Shown here: positions 9,053-17,757 of the stretch, one piece after another
How positions within the stretch are numbered: the first letter of the stretch is position 1
How the letters are laid out: every line of letters starts with the position of its first letter
Assembly (NCBI GenBank): GCA_964607765.1
Contig: CAZSNT010000149.1
Span: 1 to 25,000, forward strand
Length of the DNA: 25,000 bases
Direction: 5' to 3'
DNA from: CAZSNT01 sp964607765
GTDB taxonomy: Bacteria > Verrucomicrobiota > Lentisphaeria > Oligosphaerales > JABHEG01
Made by a program: the position numbers and the translations under genes
The notes under the pieces: generated by a model
What the model was told of the DNA's origin: nothing
Databases searched by the model: none
What the model saw: only the letters and a program-made list of their open reading frames with translations

Positions 9053-10207
9053 CTAGTCGCGGTACGCGCTCGGCTGCCGGCCGAGGGTGGCGCGGAAGGC
9101 CCGGTCCATGTGCGGGAGGTCGGCGAACCCGCACGTGGCGGCGATCTCTTTGAGGCGCAGGTCCGTCTGCCGGATCAGGCGGCGCGCGTGGTGCAGGCGG
9201 GCCCGGCGTATCTCTTCGCCCGGGGTGCGTCCGACGTATTCCCGGAAGCGCCGAGACAGTGTCCGTCGCGAGATGGGGAAGGTCCTGACCAGATCCTCGA
9301 CGCGGAGGCCTTCGCAAGCGTGGTCCCGGATGTGGGCGACGATCCGGTTCACCAGATCGTTCCCGAACCGCATCGCCTCCGTGGAACGGCGCTCGAAGAC
9401 ACCGATCGGCGGCACGACCGCTGTGCTCCGGCCGGGGCTGCCCGCGAGCATGGCTTCGAGCATGGCTGCGCCTTCGACCGCGACCTCCGGAACGGCACAG
9501 TCGATGCTCGAAATGGGGACAGGACTCAAGCGGCACAGCAGATCGTGGTTGCCCACGCCCAGGACCGCCAGATCCTCCGGGACGCGGATTCCGTCCTGCC
9601 GGCAGAGGTCAACCACGCGATTGGCGAGCGCGTCGTGCGCGGCCATCACGGCTGTGACCCGTCCCAACCCCGCCAGCCACTCGCGCAGGTGCTCATCTGC
9701 GCCGGAGGCAAGCGTCCAGTTGGTCACCGTGTCGAACGGGATGTCGACCGTGCTGCATCCCAGGTCGGCCTCTGCCAGCCTCTCTTGGAAGCCTGCCCTG
9801 CGTTCAGCGCTCCACGGCGTGCCGACACCGCAGAACCCGAACCGGCCGAACCCGTTTGCCAGGTATGTGTCCGCCCCCATCCGGCCGATGCCTCGGTCGT
9901 CGACCGTTACCGCCGAATGCGCGGTCGCTCGCCCGGGCAGGAGGTGCACCCACGGCAGACCGGCGTTGTCGAGCGCTTCCGCCACCGGCCGAGCTTCGAT
10001 GAGCACCAAGGCGCCGCTCACCCGCTGCTCAGCCAGCCATTCCGGTGTGTACCGAACATCCGCGCCGCGCAGAGCGAAACGCCACTGCGGATGGCTCTCG
10101 CCAAACCGCAGCAGACCCTCTACCAAGCGAAGCTCGAGCAAGGGAGCTCCGCCGATGAATACTTCGATGTGAACGAGGCCGGGCTGCTGTCTGGTACCCG
10201 TTTGCAT
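9053..10207 (-). CDS. XylR-type transcription regulator (sugar-binding domain + AraC HTH)
   Basis: 384 residues from ATG 10207; a GTG at 10231 would add eight residues but has no visible ribosome binding site. Residues ~8-270 have the LacI/periplasmic-binding fold pattern: EVFIGGAPLLELRLVEGLLRF, then HSAVTVDDRGIGRMGADTYLANGF and GRVTAVMAAHDALANRVVDLC. The last ~100 residues are an AraC-type double HTH (LVNRIVAHIRDHACEGLRVEDL, SRRTLSRRFREYVGRTP, CGFADLPHMDRAFRATLGRQPSAYRD). E. coli XylR has the same architecture and activates sugar genes when its sugar is bound. The gene is divergent from the GH-A/dehydratase/SDR cluster, so that cluster is the likely target, probably through sites in 10208-10355. 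The inducer is unknown. Confidence 0.88.
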   Translation of the reverse strand: MQTGTRQQPGLVHIEVFIGGAPLLELRLVEGLLRFGESHPQWRFALRGADVRYTPEWLAEQRVSGALVLIEARPVAEALDNAGLPWVHLLPGRATAHSAVTVDDRGIGRMGADTYLANGFGRFGFCGVGTPWSAERRAGFQERLAEADLGCSTVDIPFDTVTNWTLASGADEHLREWLAGLGRVTAVMAAHDALANRVVDLCRQDGIRVPEDLAVLGVGNHDLLCRLSPVPISSIDCAVPEVAVEGAAMLEAMLAGSPGRSTAVVPPIGVFERRSTEAMRFGNDLVNRIVAHIRDHACEGLRVEDLVRTFPISRRTLSRRFREYVGRTPGEEIRRARLHHARRLIRQTDLRLKEIAATCGFADLPHMDRAFRATLGRQPSAYRD

Positions 10208-10252
10208 CCGTTGAGGCCCTCTGCTCGGCACGCCAGGTTGGCCGGAAAGAAC

Positions 10253-10266
10253 AAGTAATATTGCTT
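10253..10266. promoter_or_regulatory. Imperfect palindrome in divergent XylR/GH intergenic region, candidate operator
   Basis: AAGTAATATTGCTT is a 14-bp inverted repeat with one mismatched pair. It sits in an AT-rich island within GC-rich DNA, 46 bases upstream of the regulator start and about 90 bases upstream of the GH-A start. Placement suits an operator shared by the two divergent promoters. No convincing -35/-10 pair was found beside it. Confidence 0.35.
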
Positions 10267-10355
10267 AATATGGCCACCGCGTCCAGTTGTTCACGGGGGG
10301 CGACTCGGATATCCTGTCAAACAGGGGGAATGGGGCGCAGCACGGAGTGACGACA

Positions 10356-11807
10356 ATGACAGAGATCAGATCATCGGGACTTCGCCACATCGGACGACTG
10401 GCTCCTCGGTCCAGCCAGGACATAGGCGCTTCACGGATCGGGATCGGCTTCGAGTGTCTCGACCGGAAGATGTGGGATGACACCGACGAAGTGTACCGGC
10501 TTGTGGGCGCGTTAGGGGTCAAGCATGCCCGTGTCCAGACGGGCTGGAGTCTGTGCGAACAGGAGCGGGGCATCTACGACTTTGCCTGGCTCGACCGCAT
10601 TGTCGACAAGCTCCTGGACCAGGGCATCCAGCCGTGGCTGAACGTCGGCTACGGCAACATCCACCACACAGAGACGGAGCATCCGGACGCGGTCGGCTGG
10701 GCCCCGATCCGCTCGGACGACGAGAAGCGGGCCTGGACCGCTTACGTGGCGGCGCTCGTGCGGCATTTCCGGGATCGGGTCACCCACTACGAAGTGTGGA
10801 ACGAGCCGGACATCAACTGCTTCTGGGTGGGCGGCTCCAACCCACACGAATACATGGAGTTGCTGAAGCTGACCGTGCCGGTGATCCGGGAGCACCAGCC
10901 CGACGCGAAGATCATCGGTGGCGCCATCGCGCGAGGGGTAGGCATCAGCGGGGCCGCCTTCCTGGAGGAGTACATGCAGGAAGGGCTGGTTGATCTGATC
11001 GACGTGTACAGCTTCCACCGCTACCACGTCCACCCCGAGCTCAACCGCCCCTGCAACATCGCGTCTCTGCGTGCCACGTTCCGGGAATACGGGGGGGAGC
11101 ACATCGAGCTGTGGCAGGCGGAATCCGGGTGTCCTTCCGTGCCGAGTCCGACCCAGGCGCTGGCCAATGTCCCGGTCAGTGAAGAGGTCCAGGCGCGCGT
11201 CCTTCTGCGCAGCATCATGACCGACCTGCTCTACGACCTCGACTACACCTGCTATTTTCACCTTTCGGACTTTAAGTTCTACTACCGAAACGGGTTCTGT
11301 GAAGTGCCGAACTATTTCGGCCTTCTGACCTTCGACGATCCGCCACGCTGCAAGCCGAGCTACTTCGCCATGCAGAACCTCTGCGCCCTGCTCGACGGAG
11401 ACACGACTCTTGCGCCGCGCGGTCTGGTGGATGTGGGGTTCGCCGGCATGAACAGCTCGGAACAGAGATACGCGTTCCAGGAGACGATCATCGCTGCCAG
11501 GACCGGGGTCTTCCAGCGCGCCGGCAAGCCGTTGGCGGTCTGGTGGAGCCCGGGCGACCTCCTCCCCGAGGTGTCGGGCAAGGCGCCTCCTCCCGAGGAG
11601 ACCGTCAACATCACCATCTGGACTCCGGGCGCCGCCATTGAGTCCCCGGTGGTCATCGATCCCATGACCGGGGACGTGTTCGAGCCGGACTCCCACGTTG
11701 CGGAGTTCGCAACGGGTGTCGGTACGCGGCAGCTTGTCCTGGAGAACGTGCCGTTGAGGAACACGCCGCTGTTCGCGACCGATCGCTCAGCTATCGACAT
11801 TCAGTGA
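10356..11807 (+). CDS. Clan GH-A glycoside hydrolase (GH39-like), cytoplasmic
   Basis: 483 residues from ATG 10356, with GGAG about eight bases upstream (an ATG at 10287 would add 23 poorly conserved-looking residues). The barrel shows the acid/base Glu150 in YEVWNEPD and the probable nucleophile Glu256 in ELWQAESGCPS, the two-glutamate layout of retaining clan GH-A enzymes. Surrounding motifs (GWSLCEQERGIYDFAWLD, YSFHRYH) fit GH39-like proteins, a family with beta-xylosidases and alpha-L-iduronidases. A C-terminal beta-sandwich follows after ~400. No signal peptide, so it acts inside the cell. It is first in a probable operon; the dehydratase starts seven bases after its stop. It is a paralogue of the exported protein at 13887-16553. 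The substrate is not determined. Confidence 0.8.
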   Translation: MTEIRSSGLRHIGRLAPRSSQDIGASRIGIGFECLDRKMWDDTDEVYRLVGALGVKHARVQTGWSLCEQERGIYDFAWLDRIVDKLLDQGIQPWLNVGYGNIHHTETEHPDAVGWAPIRSDDEKRAWTAYVAALVRHFRDRVTHYEVWNEPDINCFWVGGSNPHEYMELLKLTVPVIREHQPDAKIIGGAIARGVGISGAAFLEEYMQEGLVDLIDVYSFHRYHVHPELNRPCNIASLRATFREYGGEHIELWQAESGCPSVPSPTQALANVPVSEEVQARVLLRSIMTDLLYDLDYTCYFHLSDFKFYYRNGFCEVPNYFGLLTFDDPPRCKPSYFAMQNLCALLDGDTTLAPRGLVDVGFAGMNSSEQRYAFQETIIAARTGVFQRAGKPLAVWWSPGDLLPEVSGKAPPPEETVNITIWTPGAAIESPVVIDPMTGDVFEPDSHVAEFATGVGTRQLVLENVPLRNTPLFATDRSAIDIQ

Positions 11808-11814
11808 GGGCATC

Positions 11815-12987
11815 ATGCGCATTACACAAGTCAAGCCGTTGGTCTGCCACTGTTACCGGACAAACTGGGTGTTCGTGAAGATCGTGACGGACGAGGGGCT
11901 CCACGGCGTGGGGGAGGCGACGCTGGAGTACCGGGAGCCCACGCTGGTTGAGGCGATCCAGGAAGCTGAGCGTAAGCTGGTCGGACGCGATCCTCATGAC
12001 ATCGAGGCCATTTGGCACGAGTGTTATCGGGACACCTATTTCCGGGGCGGCCCGGTGAACATGTCGGCCCTGTCCGGGATCGAGATGGCGCTTTGGGATC
12101 TGAAGGGCAAAGCGCTGGGCGTTCCGGTCTACCAGCTTCTGGGCGGCAAGGTGCGGGACAGCGTGCCGTGCTACGCCAACGGCTGGTTCTCTCCGGCCAA
12201 GACCCCGGACGAGTTCGCCGAGAAGGCCAGCAAGGCCGTGGCACGAGGTTTCACAGGGCTCAAATGGGACCCGTTCGGCAAGACCTATCTCAATATCGGC
12301 AAAGCTGAGCTTCGACAGGCGTTGCGGTGCGTCGAAGCGGTGGTGGCAGCCGTCGGCGACCAGGTGGAGATCCTGGTGGAAGCGCACGGCCGTTTCAACG
12401 TCGCGACCGCCGTCCGCATCGGGCGGGCACTGGAGGACTACGACGTGACGTGGTACGAAGAACCCGTGCCCCCCGAGAACCTGGACGCGCTGGCCGAAGT
12501 GAAGCGTCGCGTCCGTGTCCCGATCGCTGCCGGCGAACGGATCTACAGCCGCTGGGACTACCAACGCTTCTTCCAGCTGCGCTGTGCAGACTACGTTCAG
12601 CCCGACTTGAGTCATGTCGGAGGGCTCGGGGAGGTGAAGAAGATCGCGGCGCAGGCCGAGGCGAACCACATCGCCATCTGTCCGCACAATCCCAGCGGAC
12701 CCGTTGCGAATGCTGCCACTTTGCAGCTTGCCGCGTGTACGCCGAACTTCCATCTGCTCGAGACTATGGCTCTCGACGTTCCCTATCGTGCCGACATCTG
12801 CGACGAAGACATCGTGTTTGCCGACGGCAGAATGAGCATCCCGGCCCGGCCCGGCTTGGGGATTGACCTGAACGAGGAGGCGATCGCGGCGCATCCGTAC
12901 GAACCGAAGGACCTGCGGCATTACCGCGGCGATCTCACCGACATCCGGCCGGCCAACGCCGTGGAGTGGTACAGGGCGGAGGGTTGA
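11815..12987 (+). CDS. Enolase-superfamily sugar-acid dehydratase (D-galactonate dehydratase-like)
   Basis: 390 residues; the GAGGG at the preceding stop serves as ribosome binding site. Mandelate racemase/muconate lactonising fold. Relative to E. coli galactonate dehydratase (metal ligands D183, E209, E235; H185; dyad D258/H285, numbers from memory), the matching positions here are all offset by six: E189, E215, E241, H191, D264 and H291. All match in type except the first ligand, which is Glu in VEAHGRF rather than Asp. The protein would dehydrate an aldonate to a 2-keto-3-deoxy-aldonate. The SDR next to it could supply the aldonate or its lactone. The exact sugar acid cannot be assigned, so I give no gene symbol. 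Confidence 0.85.
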   Translation: MRITQVKPLVCHCYRTNWVFVKIVTDEGLHGVGEATLEYREPTLVEAIQEAERKLVGRDPHDIEAIWHECYRDTYFRGGPVNMSALSGIEMALWDLKGKALGVPVYQLLGGKVRDSVPCYANGWFSPAKTPDEFAEKASKAVARGFTGLKWDPFGKTYLNIGKAELRQALRCVEAVVAAVGDQVEILVEAHGRFNVATAVRIGRALEDYDVTWYEEPVPPENLDALAEVKRRVRVPIAAGERIYSRWDYQRFFQLRCADYVQPDLSHVGGLGEVKKIAAQAEANHIAICPHNPSGPVANAATLQLAACTPNFHLLETMALDVPYRADICDEDIVFADGRMSIPARPGLGIDLNEEAIAAHPYEPKDLRHYRGDLTDIRPANAVEWYRAEG

Positions 12988-13013
12988 GAGGACGGGAGTC
13001 ACCGGAGTCGGCA

Positions 13014-13053
13014 GCGGTCGAATGCAGTCGATTGCGGTCGAGAGCAGTCGAAA
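13014..13053. repeat. Four tandem 10-bp repeats upstream of the SDR gene
   Basis: Four consecutive units fit the consensus GCRGTCGANN, with R alternating G, A, G, A, so the array can also be read as two 20-bp units. It lies between the dehydratase stop (12987) and the SDR start (13069), 15 bases before the SDR ATG. Just upstream, GGAGTC occurs twice (12995-13000 and 13004-13009). The 10-bp period puts each unit on the same face of the helix. Confidence 0.85.
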
Positions 13054-13068
13054 GAGAGGGCTGGGACA

Positions 13069-13839
13069 ATGCACAGAGACAGAGTTGTATTGGTAACCGG
13101 CACCGGGCGGAACACGGGGTTGGCGATTGCGGAAGCGTTCGCCGCGGCGGGCGCGGTTGTGGCCCTGAACAGCCGCAAAGCGGTGGATGTCGCGCGGGAA
13201 GCGAAGCGGCTGCGCGAGACCTACGGCGCGGCCGTGGTGGAAGTTCCGGCTGATGTCGGTGACCCGGACCAGGTCGATGCGATGTTCGCAACCATCGCGC
13301 AGGAGTGCGGGCGGCTGGACGTGTTGGTCAACAATGCGATCATCCAGGGAGTCGGCTATGCGTTGGTCGACACGCCGCGTGACGTGCTTCAGGACGTGTT
13401 CCGCGTGAATGTCTTCGGCTCTTATTACTGCGCGCAGGGCGCGGCGCGGATGATGCTCGCGCAGGGCAGCGGCTCCATCATCAATATCGGCTCCAACACC
13501 GCCGAACGCGCGATCCGCAACCGCACGGCCTACGTTGCGAGCAAAGGCGCCATCGACTCCCTGACGCGCGGCATGGCGGTGGAACTGGGGCAGCATGGAA
13601 TCCGCGTGAACTGCGTAGTGGCCGGCTACATCCGCACGCCGCGCTGGGACGCCCTCACCGATGATCAGGTCGAGCGCCGCCACATGAACATCCCGCTGGG
13701 CGCGGAAGCGGAGGGATCCGACATCGCGGATGCCGTCATGTTCCTGGCCTCGGACGCCGCAGCCAAGATCACCGGCACCCGTCTCATGGTGGACGGCGGG
13801 TCCCTGGCCCAGCTCTATCCTCCCGACTGTGATCTGTAA
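13069..13839 (+). CDS. Short-chain dehydrogenase/reductase (SDR), sugar dehydrogenase candidate
   Basis: 256 residues, the usual length of a classical SDR. NAD(P)-binding motif TGTGRNTG at residues 10-17, NNA at 88-90, catalytic Asn114, Ser142, Tyr155 and Lys159 (YVASK), and the C-terminal VDGG at 241-244. A Rossmann-fold oxidoreductase, cytoplasmic. Position 81 bases after the dehydratase and 47 bases before the exported GH-A gene suggests the same operon. Inference: it oxidises the sugar released by the glycosidases to the lactone or acid used by the dehydratase. SDR substrate cannot be read from sequence. The start ATG has AGAGGG about ten bases upstream. Confidence 0.88.
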   Translation: MHRDRVVLVTGTGRNTGLAIAEAFAAAGAVVALNSRKAVDVAREAKRLRETYGAAVVEVPADVGDPDQVDAMFATIAQECGRLDVLVNNAIIQGVGYALVDTPRDVLQDVFRVNVFGSYYCAQGAARMMLAQGSGSIINIGSNTAERAIRNRTAYVASKGAIDSLTRGMAVELGQHGIRVNCVVAGYIRTPRWDALTDDQVERRHMNIPLGAEAEGSDIADAVMFLASDAAAKITGTRLMVDGGSLAQLYPPDCDL

Positions 13840-13886
13840 GACGGCCGCGAATGGACGAAGGCACAGCCCAGAGGAGCCGAGAACCG

Positions 13887-16553
13887 ATGAAGGTACGCTT
13901 CCTGATCCTGCTGATCCCGTTCGTTTTCCCTGCCGTGGCTGCGACCGTTCATCACTGGGGGTTCGAGGATGATTTCCTGGCTCCCGGCGGTAAGCTGTCG
14001 GCGTACCGGAAAGGCGAACCCCCGACCTATGCTGACGTTCCCTGCTGTGCGCAGGTTTGGGATGGTGGGTTGTACGCCGCGGCGCGTGACGGCAACCGGC
14101 GTTCCGTGCACTTCAGCGACATCGATTCAGCGTCGCTGAGCCCTGTCGGCGGCGAGATCGTGTTTGGCGGCGGCAGCGAGACGCTCCAACTTCCCACGCT
14201 GACCGTCGAGTGCTTCGTCCGCGTCGAGAAGCAGGAGAAGCGCTTTGCCCTGTTGGTCAGCAAGCGCCGGCGCTCGGGCTCGAGCTGGAGCGTCGCGATC
14301 AATCCCGGGGGTGTGGTCATGGCTCGGTTCGACACACAGACCGAGACGCTGAGTCATGGGTTCAATCGCATCCTGCAGGCGGGGCAGCGAGTGGACGACG
14401 GCGAGTGGCATCATGTCGCCATGACGTTCGACGGCGACACGCTGCAGGCGCAGCTCTATGTCGACTACGAGCTCTGCACGAAAGGCACGATGACGGGGCC
14501 GCTCGTTTACGACGATGGGGAGCTCACCATCGGGCGCGGGCTCGAGGGATGGGTAGACGAGGTCCGCCTCTCAAGCGCCACGCTCCACCCCGAGCAGTTT
14601 CTCCGCAGAAGCCGGTTTTTCTCAGATGCAGTCGCCAAGAAGAGGAAGGACTACGGCGTCATGATTGATCTGACCCCAACCCGTGTGCAAACATCCGTCT
14701 CGCTCGAGTGGGAGCAAGTGGGCACGTTACGCCCCAAGGCGGTGGACGAGATCCCGGGCGACTTCTGGTCCTTGGGCTGCGAGACGCTCGACCGCGATCT
14801 GGCCGACTGGGATGCCTACAGGGGCTATCTCCAGCCGTTGGGGATCCGGCGGATCCGCCTTCAGGGCGGCTGGGCCAAGACGGAGAAGCAGAAGGGCGTC
14901 TATGATTTCGAGTGGTTGGATCATATCATCGACAGCGCGCACAAGCTCGGGCTCGAAGTGTGCCTGGAGACATCATACGGGAACCGGCTGTATGAGCCTG
15001 CCGCAGCGCTTGGCCCGGGGGGCGCCATCCCCAGCGGCGAGGAAACACTGGCTGCGTGGGATGCGTGGGTGGAAGCGATGGCCCGGCGCTACAGCCGCAA
15101 GGGTGTCCGCGAGTGGATGATGTACAACGAGCCGAACCTGAACCGCAAGAACACACCGGCTGCCGTGGTGGCGTTCAACGCCCGGACAGCCGCCGTCATC
15201 AAACGCGTCGATCCCGGCGCCAAGATCGCCGGGCTGGTGGTGGCCGGCGCCAGCACATCGTGGATCGAAAAGTGGCTCAAGGGCCTGCAGGAGATGGGCA
15301 AACTGAACCTGTTCGAGTGGGTCATCTACCACGGCTACGGCGCGAACCCCGACAGCCTGGCACCGGGCATGCGGCGCTTGAAGGAACTGGTCCGCAGCTA
15401 CTCCCCCACGCTCAAACTCTGGCAGGGCGAGGCGGGCTGCGCGTCCGAGGAGGTCCAGTACGCCCTGTCCGGAATCGGCTGGACTGAAATCTCACACGCC
15501 AAATGGAACGCCCGGCGGATGCTGTGCGACTTCGCGCACGGCATCGAGTCCACGGTCTTCACCATTTCCGACCTGAGCTACCAGAAAGACTTCATCTCGC
15601 GGTATGGGCTGCTGAAGACCAGTCCCGACAACTCGATCATCAAGGTAAAGGCGGCCTACTACGTCGTGAACAACGTAGTCTCGGTGTTCAATGGCGCAGT
15701 TCATGTCGACGCCGACGCCGAGGTCGATGTCACTCCCGGGAAAGGCGTTGCGGCCTACGCGTTCAAGCATGCCGCGAGCGGCCACAATCTCATCGCGCTG
15801 TGGGACGCCGGTTCGATCCCCGCACCCCGCTGTGAGCTGGCAACTGTGGACATAGCCGTCAGGGACCTCGACCTCAGCGATCCTGTGTGGCTCGACCTGC
15901 TGACGGGGCGCATTCACGAGATTCCGACGGCAAACATGACGCGGATCGGCGACGTGACGGCATTTTCGGCAATTCCGGTCTTCGACAGCCCCGTCGTGCT
16001 GACAGACCGTTCGATCCTGGAACACGTCAAAGCGCGTCAGACCAAGAAGCGCGTGACGAAAGAGGCGACCCCGATTCCACGACGGGGAGCAGCAGACGGC
16101 TCAACGGTATCGCTCAAGTCGTTTCGGCTGTTCGGCAGTCAGAAGCCGGCGCCGGCCGTCGTGATCTGTTGCCCGGGGGATGGCACGCCTGAATGGGCGG
16201 GGCCACTCGCCGAGCAGCTGCGTGCCGCTGATGTCCACGCGTTCACCCACACGGGGACCCTGAAGGGCGTGTCCGAGGCGGTCAGCGAGATCCGCGTCCA
16301 CGCGACAGAGTGGCAGGTCGACCCTGAGCAGGTCGGGGTGTTGGGGCAGAACGCCGAGCTCGCCGATTACGCGGCCCTTCGTGCGAACTTCGCAATCGTC
16401 CTCCACCGGGAGGCGGGGCAGGAGACCGCTGCGCCGGACGGGAACGTCAGGATCATCAGCAACACCGGGGATCGTCCCTCCATCAGCGAGAAGACCCCGT
16501 GGCTGAAAGACCTCCTCACATGGCTCGAGCCCCGCAAGACAGACGTTTTCTGA
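13887..16553 (+). CDS. Exported LamG-like + clan GH-A glycosidase with degenerate esterase-like tail
   Basis: 888 residues from ATG 13887, with AGGAG at 13872-13876 upstream; an ATG at 13851 only adds 12 hydrophilic residues before the signal peptide (MKVRFLILLIPFVFPAVAA). Residues ~60-245 resemble a LamG/concanavalin jelly roll (DDGEWHHVAMTFDG, GWVDEVRLSS). Residues ~285-715 are a GH39-like barrel and sandwich, with acid/base Glu415 in MYNEPNLN (Tyr in place of the usual Trp) and probable nucleophile Glu515 in LWQGEAGCAS. Residues ~740-888 look like a shrunken alpha/beta-hydrolase: a VVICCPGDG strand, then WQVDPEQVGVLGQNAE where esterases have GxSxG, with Asn822 in the serine position. That last part is probably inactive and may bind or scaffold. 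Last gene of the probable operon; convergent with the DUF4143 ATPase. Confidence 0.8.
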   Translation: MKVRFLILLIPFVFPAVAATVHHWGFEDDFLAPGGKLSAYRKGEPPTYADVPCCAQVWDGGLYAAARDGNRRSVHFSDIDSASLSPVGGEIVFGGGSETLQLPTLTVECFVRVEKQEKRFALLVSKRRRSGSSWSVAINPGGVVMARFDTQTETLSHGFNRILQAGQRVDDGEWHHVAMTFDGDTLQAQLYVDYELCTKGTMTGPLVYDDGELTIGRGLEGWVDEVRLSSATLHPEQFLRRSRFFSDAVAKKRKDYGVMIDLTPTRVQTSVSLEWEQVGTLRPKAVDEIPGDFWSLGCETLDRDLADWDAYRGYLQPLGIRRIRLQGGWAKTEKQKGVYDFEWLDHIIDSAHKLGLEVCLETSYGNRLYEPAAALGPGGAIPSGEETLAAWDAWVEAMARRYSRKGVREWMMYNEPNLNRKNTPAAVVAFNARTAAVIKRVDPGAKIAGLVVAGASTSWIEKWLKGLQEMGKLNLFEWVIYHGYGANPDSLAPGMRRLKELVRSYSPTLKLWQGEAGCASEEVQYALSGIGWTEISHAKWNARRMLCDFAHGIESTVFTISDLSYQKDFISRYGLLKTSPDNSIIKVKAAYYVVNNVVSVFNGAVHVDADAEVDVTPGKGVAAYAFKHAASGHNLIALWDAGSIPAPRCELATVDIAVRDLDLSDPVWLDLLTGRIHEIPTANMTRIGDVTAFSAIPVFDSPVVLTDRSILEHVKARQTKKRVTKEATPIPRRGAADGSTVSLKSFRLFGSQKPAPAVVICCPGDGTPEWAGPLAEQLRAADVHAFTHTGTLKGVSEAVSEIRVHATEWQVDPEQVGVLGQNAELADYAALRANFAIVLHREAGQETAAPDGNVRIISNTGDRPSISEKTPWLKDLLTWLEPRKTDVF

Positions 16554-16593
16554 ATGACGCGGCGCTCGCCGGGGGTACGGCTTCGGCGGACAC

Positions 16594-17757
16594 TCAGAGG
16601 ACTGTTCGCGCCAGATGCTGCCAGGGGATGGCGGTGACACCTGGGCAGATGGCCGAACCGCCACCAGTGTTGGCCGTCCCGGCGTGTACGACGTGGGCCG
16701 TGACTTCGTAGTCCGTGATCGCCCGGCGGAGGCGCAACAGGGACTTGGCGTCGTCCGGTCGCGGGGTGGCAGTGGCTTTGGCCTCCATGAGTAGAAGTCG
16801 ACGATTACCCAGATCGAGGAGGAAGTCGACTTCGAGGCCTTGTCTGTCCCGCAGGTAATAGAGCCCACGATCGAAGCCGTGCCCCGTGCGCTGCTTGGCA
16901 ACCTCTGATGCGACAAGGCCTTCGAACAGCGCCCCCCGGAAGGGCGATGTCAGCAGTCCGTCGTCATCACGAATCCCCAGAAGATGACACCCAAGTCCTG
17001 AGTCGGCGAAGTAGAGCTTCGGCGTCTTCACTACACGTTTGCCGAAGTTCTCGTAGAAAGGGGGAATCAGCAGGATCTGTCCGGTCACCTCGAGAATACT
17101 CAGCCACTGCGTGATAGTCGGTACGCTTACGCCCAGCGGCGCAGCAAGATCGCTCTTGTTGAGCATCTGTCCACAACGGCTGGCGACCAATCCGAGGAAA
17201 CGTCGGAACGTGGCCAGGTCGCGGATTGATGTCACCGCCCGCACGTCTCGTTCCAGGTAGGTTTGAACGTAGGAGCGAAACCAGATATCTGCCACATCCG
17301 GGGAAGCCAGGACCTCGGGGAAGCCGCCCGTCCGCAGCGTCATCTCCGGCGCCTCCTCACTCGACATGGGCAACAGGGAGAACACGGCCACGCGGCCTGC
17401 CATCGACTCGGTGACGCCTTGCATCAGCGGCGCTTCCTGCGACCCGGTCAGCAGCCACCGTCCCGCCCTCGACGGTGCCGCGTCGATGCGAGCCCGGATG
17501 TACGTCAGCAGTTCCGGAGTGTTCTGGATCTCATCCAGAATGACGGGCGTGTTCAGGCGGTCCAGGAATCCCCTGGGATCGGCCCGCACCCGCGCGACTG
17601 TGTCCGCTTCCTCGAGCAGTACATAATCCGCGGCAGGGAACACGTGACGGAGCAACGTGGTCTTGCCTGATCGACGCGGCCCGGTCACGAGAATGGCAGC
17701 AAAATGTGCCGCGCCTCGCACCAGCTGCGGCTCAAGCATCCGCTTACGGTACTTCAT
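16594..17757 (-). CDS. AAA+ ATPase with DUF4143 domain
   Basis: 387 residues. Walker A GPRRSGKTT at 26-34, Walker B VILDEIQ at 72-78, sensor-like LLTGSQ near 102-107, then a DUF4143 C-terminal half with YLERDVRAV, LNKSDLAAPLGVSVPTITQWLSILE (winged-helix-like) and a nuclease-like core EVDFLLD ... LLLMEAKA near 310-330. These proteins are common, often patchily distributed and of unproven function. The gene stands alone, convergent with the glycosidase operon (40 bases between stops). Its near-consensus promoter sits so close to the ATG that the transcript should be leaderless. It does not look connected to polysaccharide use and may have been acquired horizontally. Confidence 0.9.
   Translation of the reverse strand: MKYRKRMLEPQLVRGAAHFAAILVTGPRRSGKTTLLRHVFPAADYVLLEEADTVARVRADPRGFLDRLNTPVILDEIQNTPELLTYIRARIDAAPSRAGRWLLTGSQEAPLMQGVTESMAGRVAVFSLLPMSSEEAPEMTLRTGGFPEVLASPDVADIWFRSYVQTYLERDVRAVTSIRDLATFRRFLGLVASRCGQMLNKSDLAAPLGVSVPTITQWLSILEVTGQILLIPPFYENFGKRVVKTPKLYFADSGLGCHLLGIRDDDGLLTSPFRGALFEGLVASEVAKQRTGHGFDRGLYYLRDRQGLEVDFLLDLGNRRLLLMEAKATATPRPDDAKSLLRLRRAITDYEVTAHVVHAGTANTGGGSAICPGVTAIPWQHLARTVL

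Noticed and set aside
10208..10355. Sigma-70 promoter boxes for the XylR/GH-A divergent pair
   Set aside because: The best pairs (for example TGAACA and TATTAA on the minus strand, 17 apart) match the consensus at only four of six positions each.
11791..13683. 630-codon minus-strand open frame
   Set aside because: It covers the dehydratase, the gap and most of the SDR, both of which have complete catalytic motifs. It is a shadow of GC-rich coding DNA.
16554..16593. Possible terminator hairpin between the convergent glycosidase and ATPase genes
   Set aside because: CGCCG and CGGCG arms exist, but the loop is long and no T run follows on either strand.
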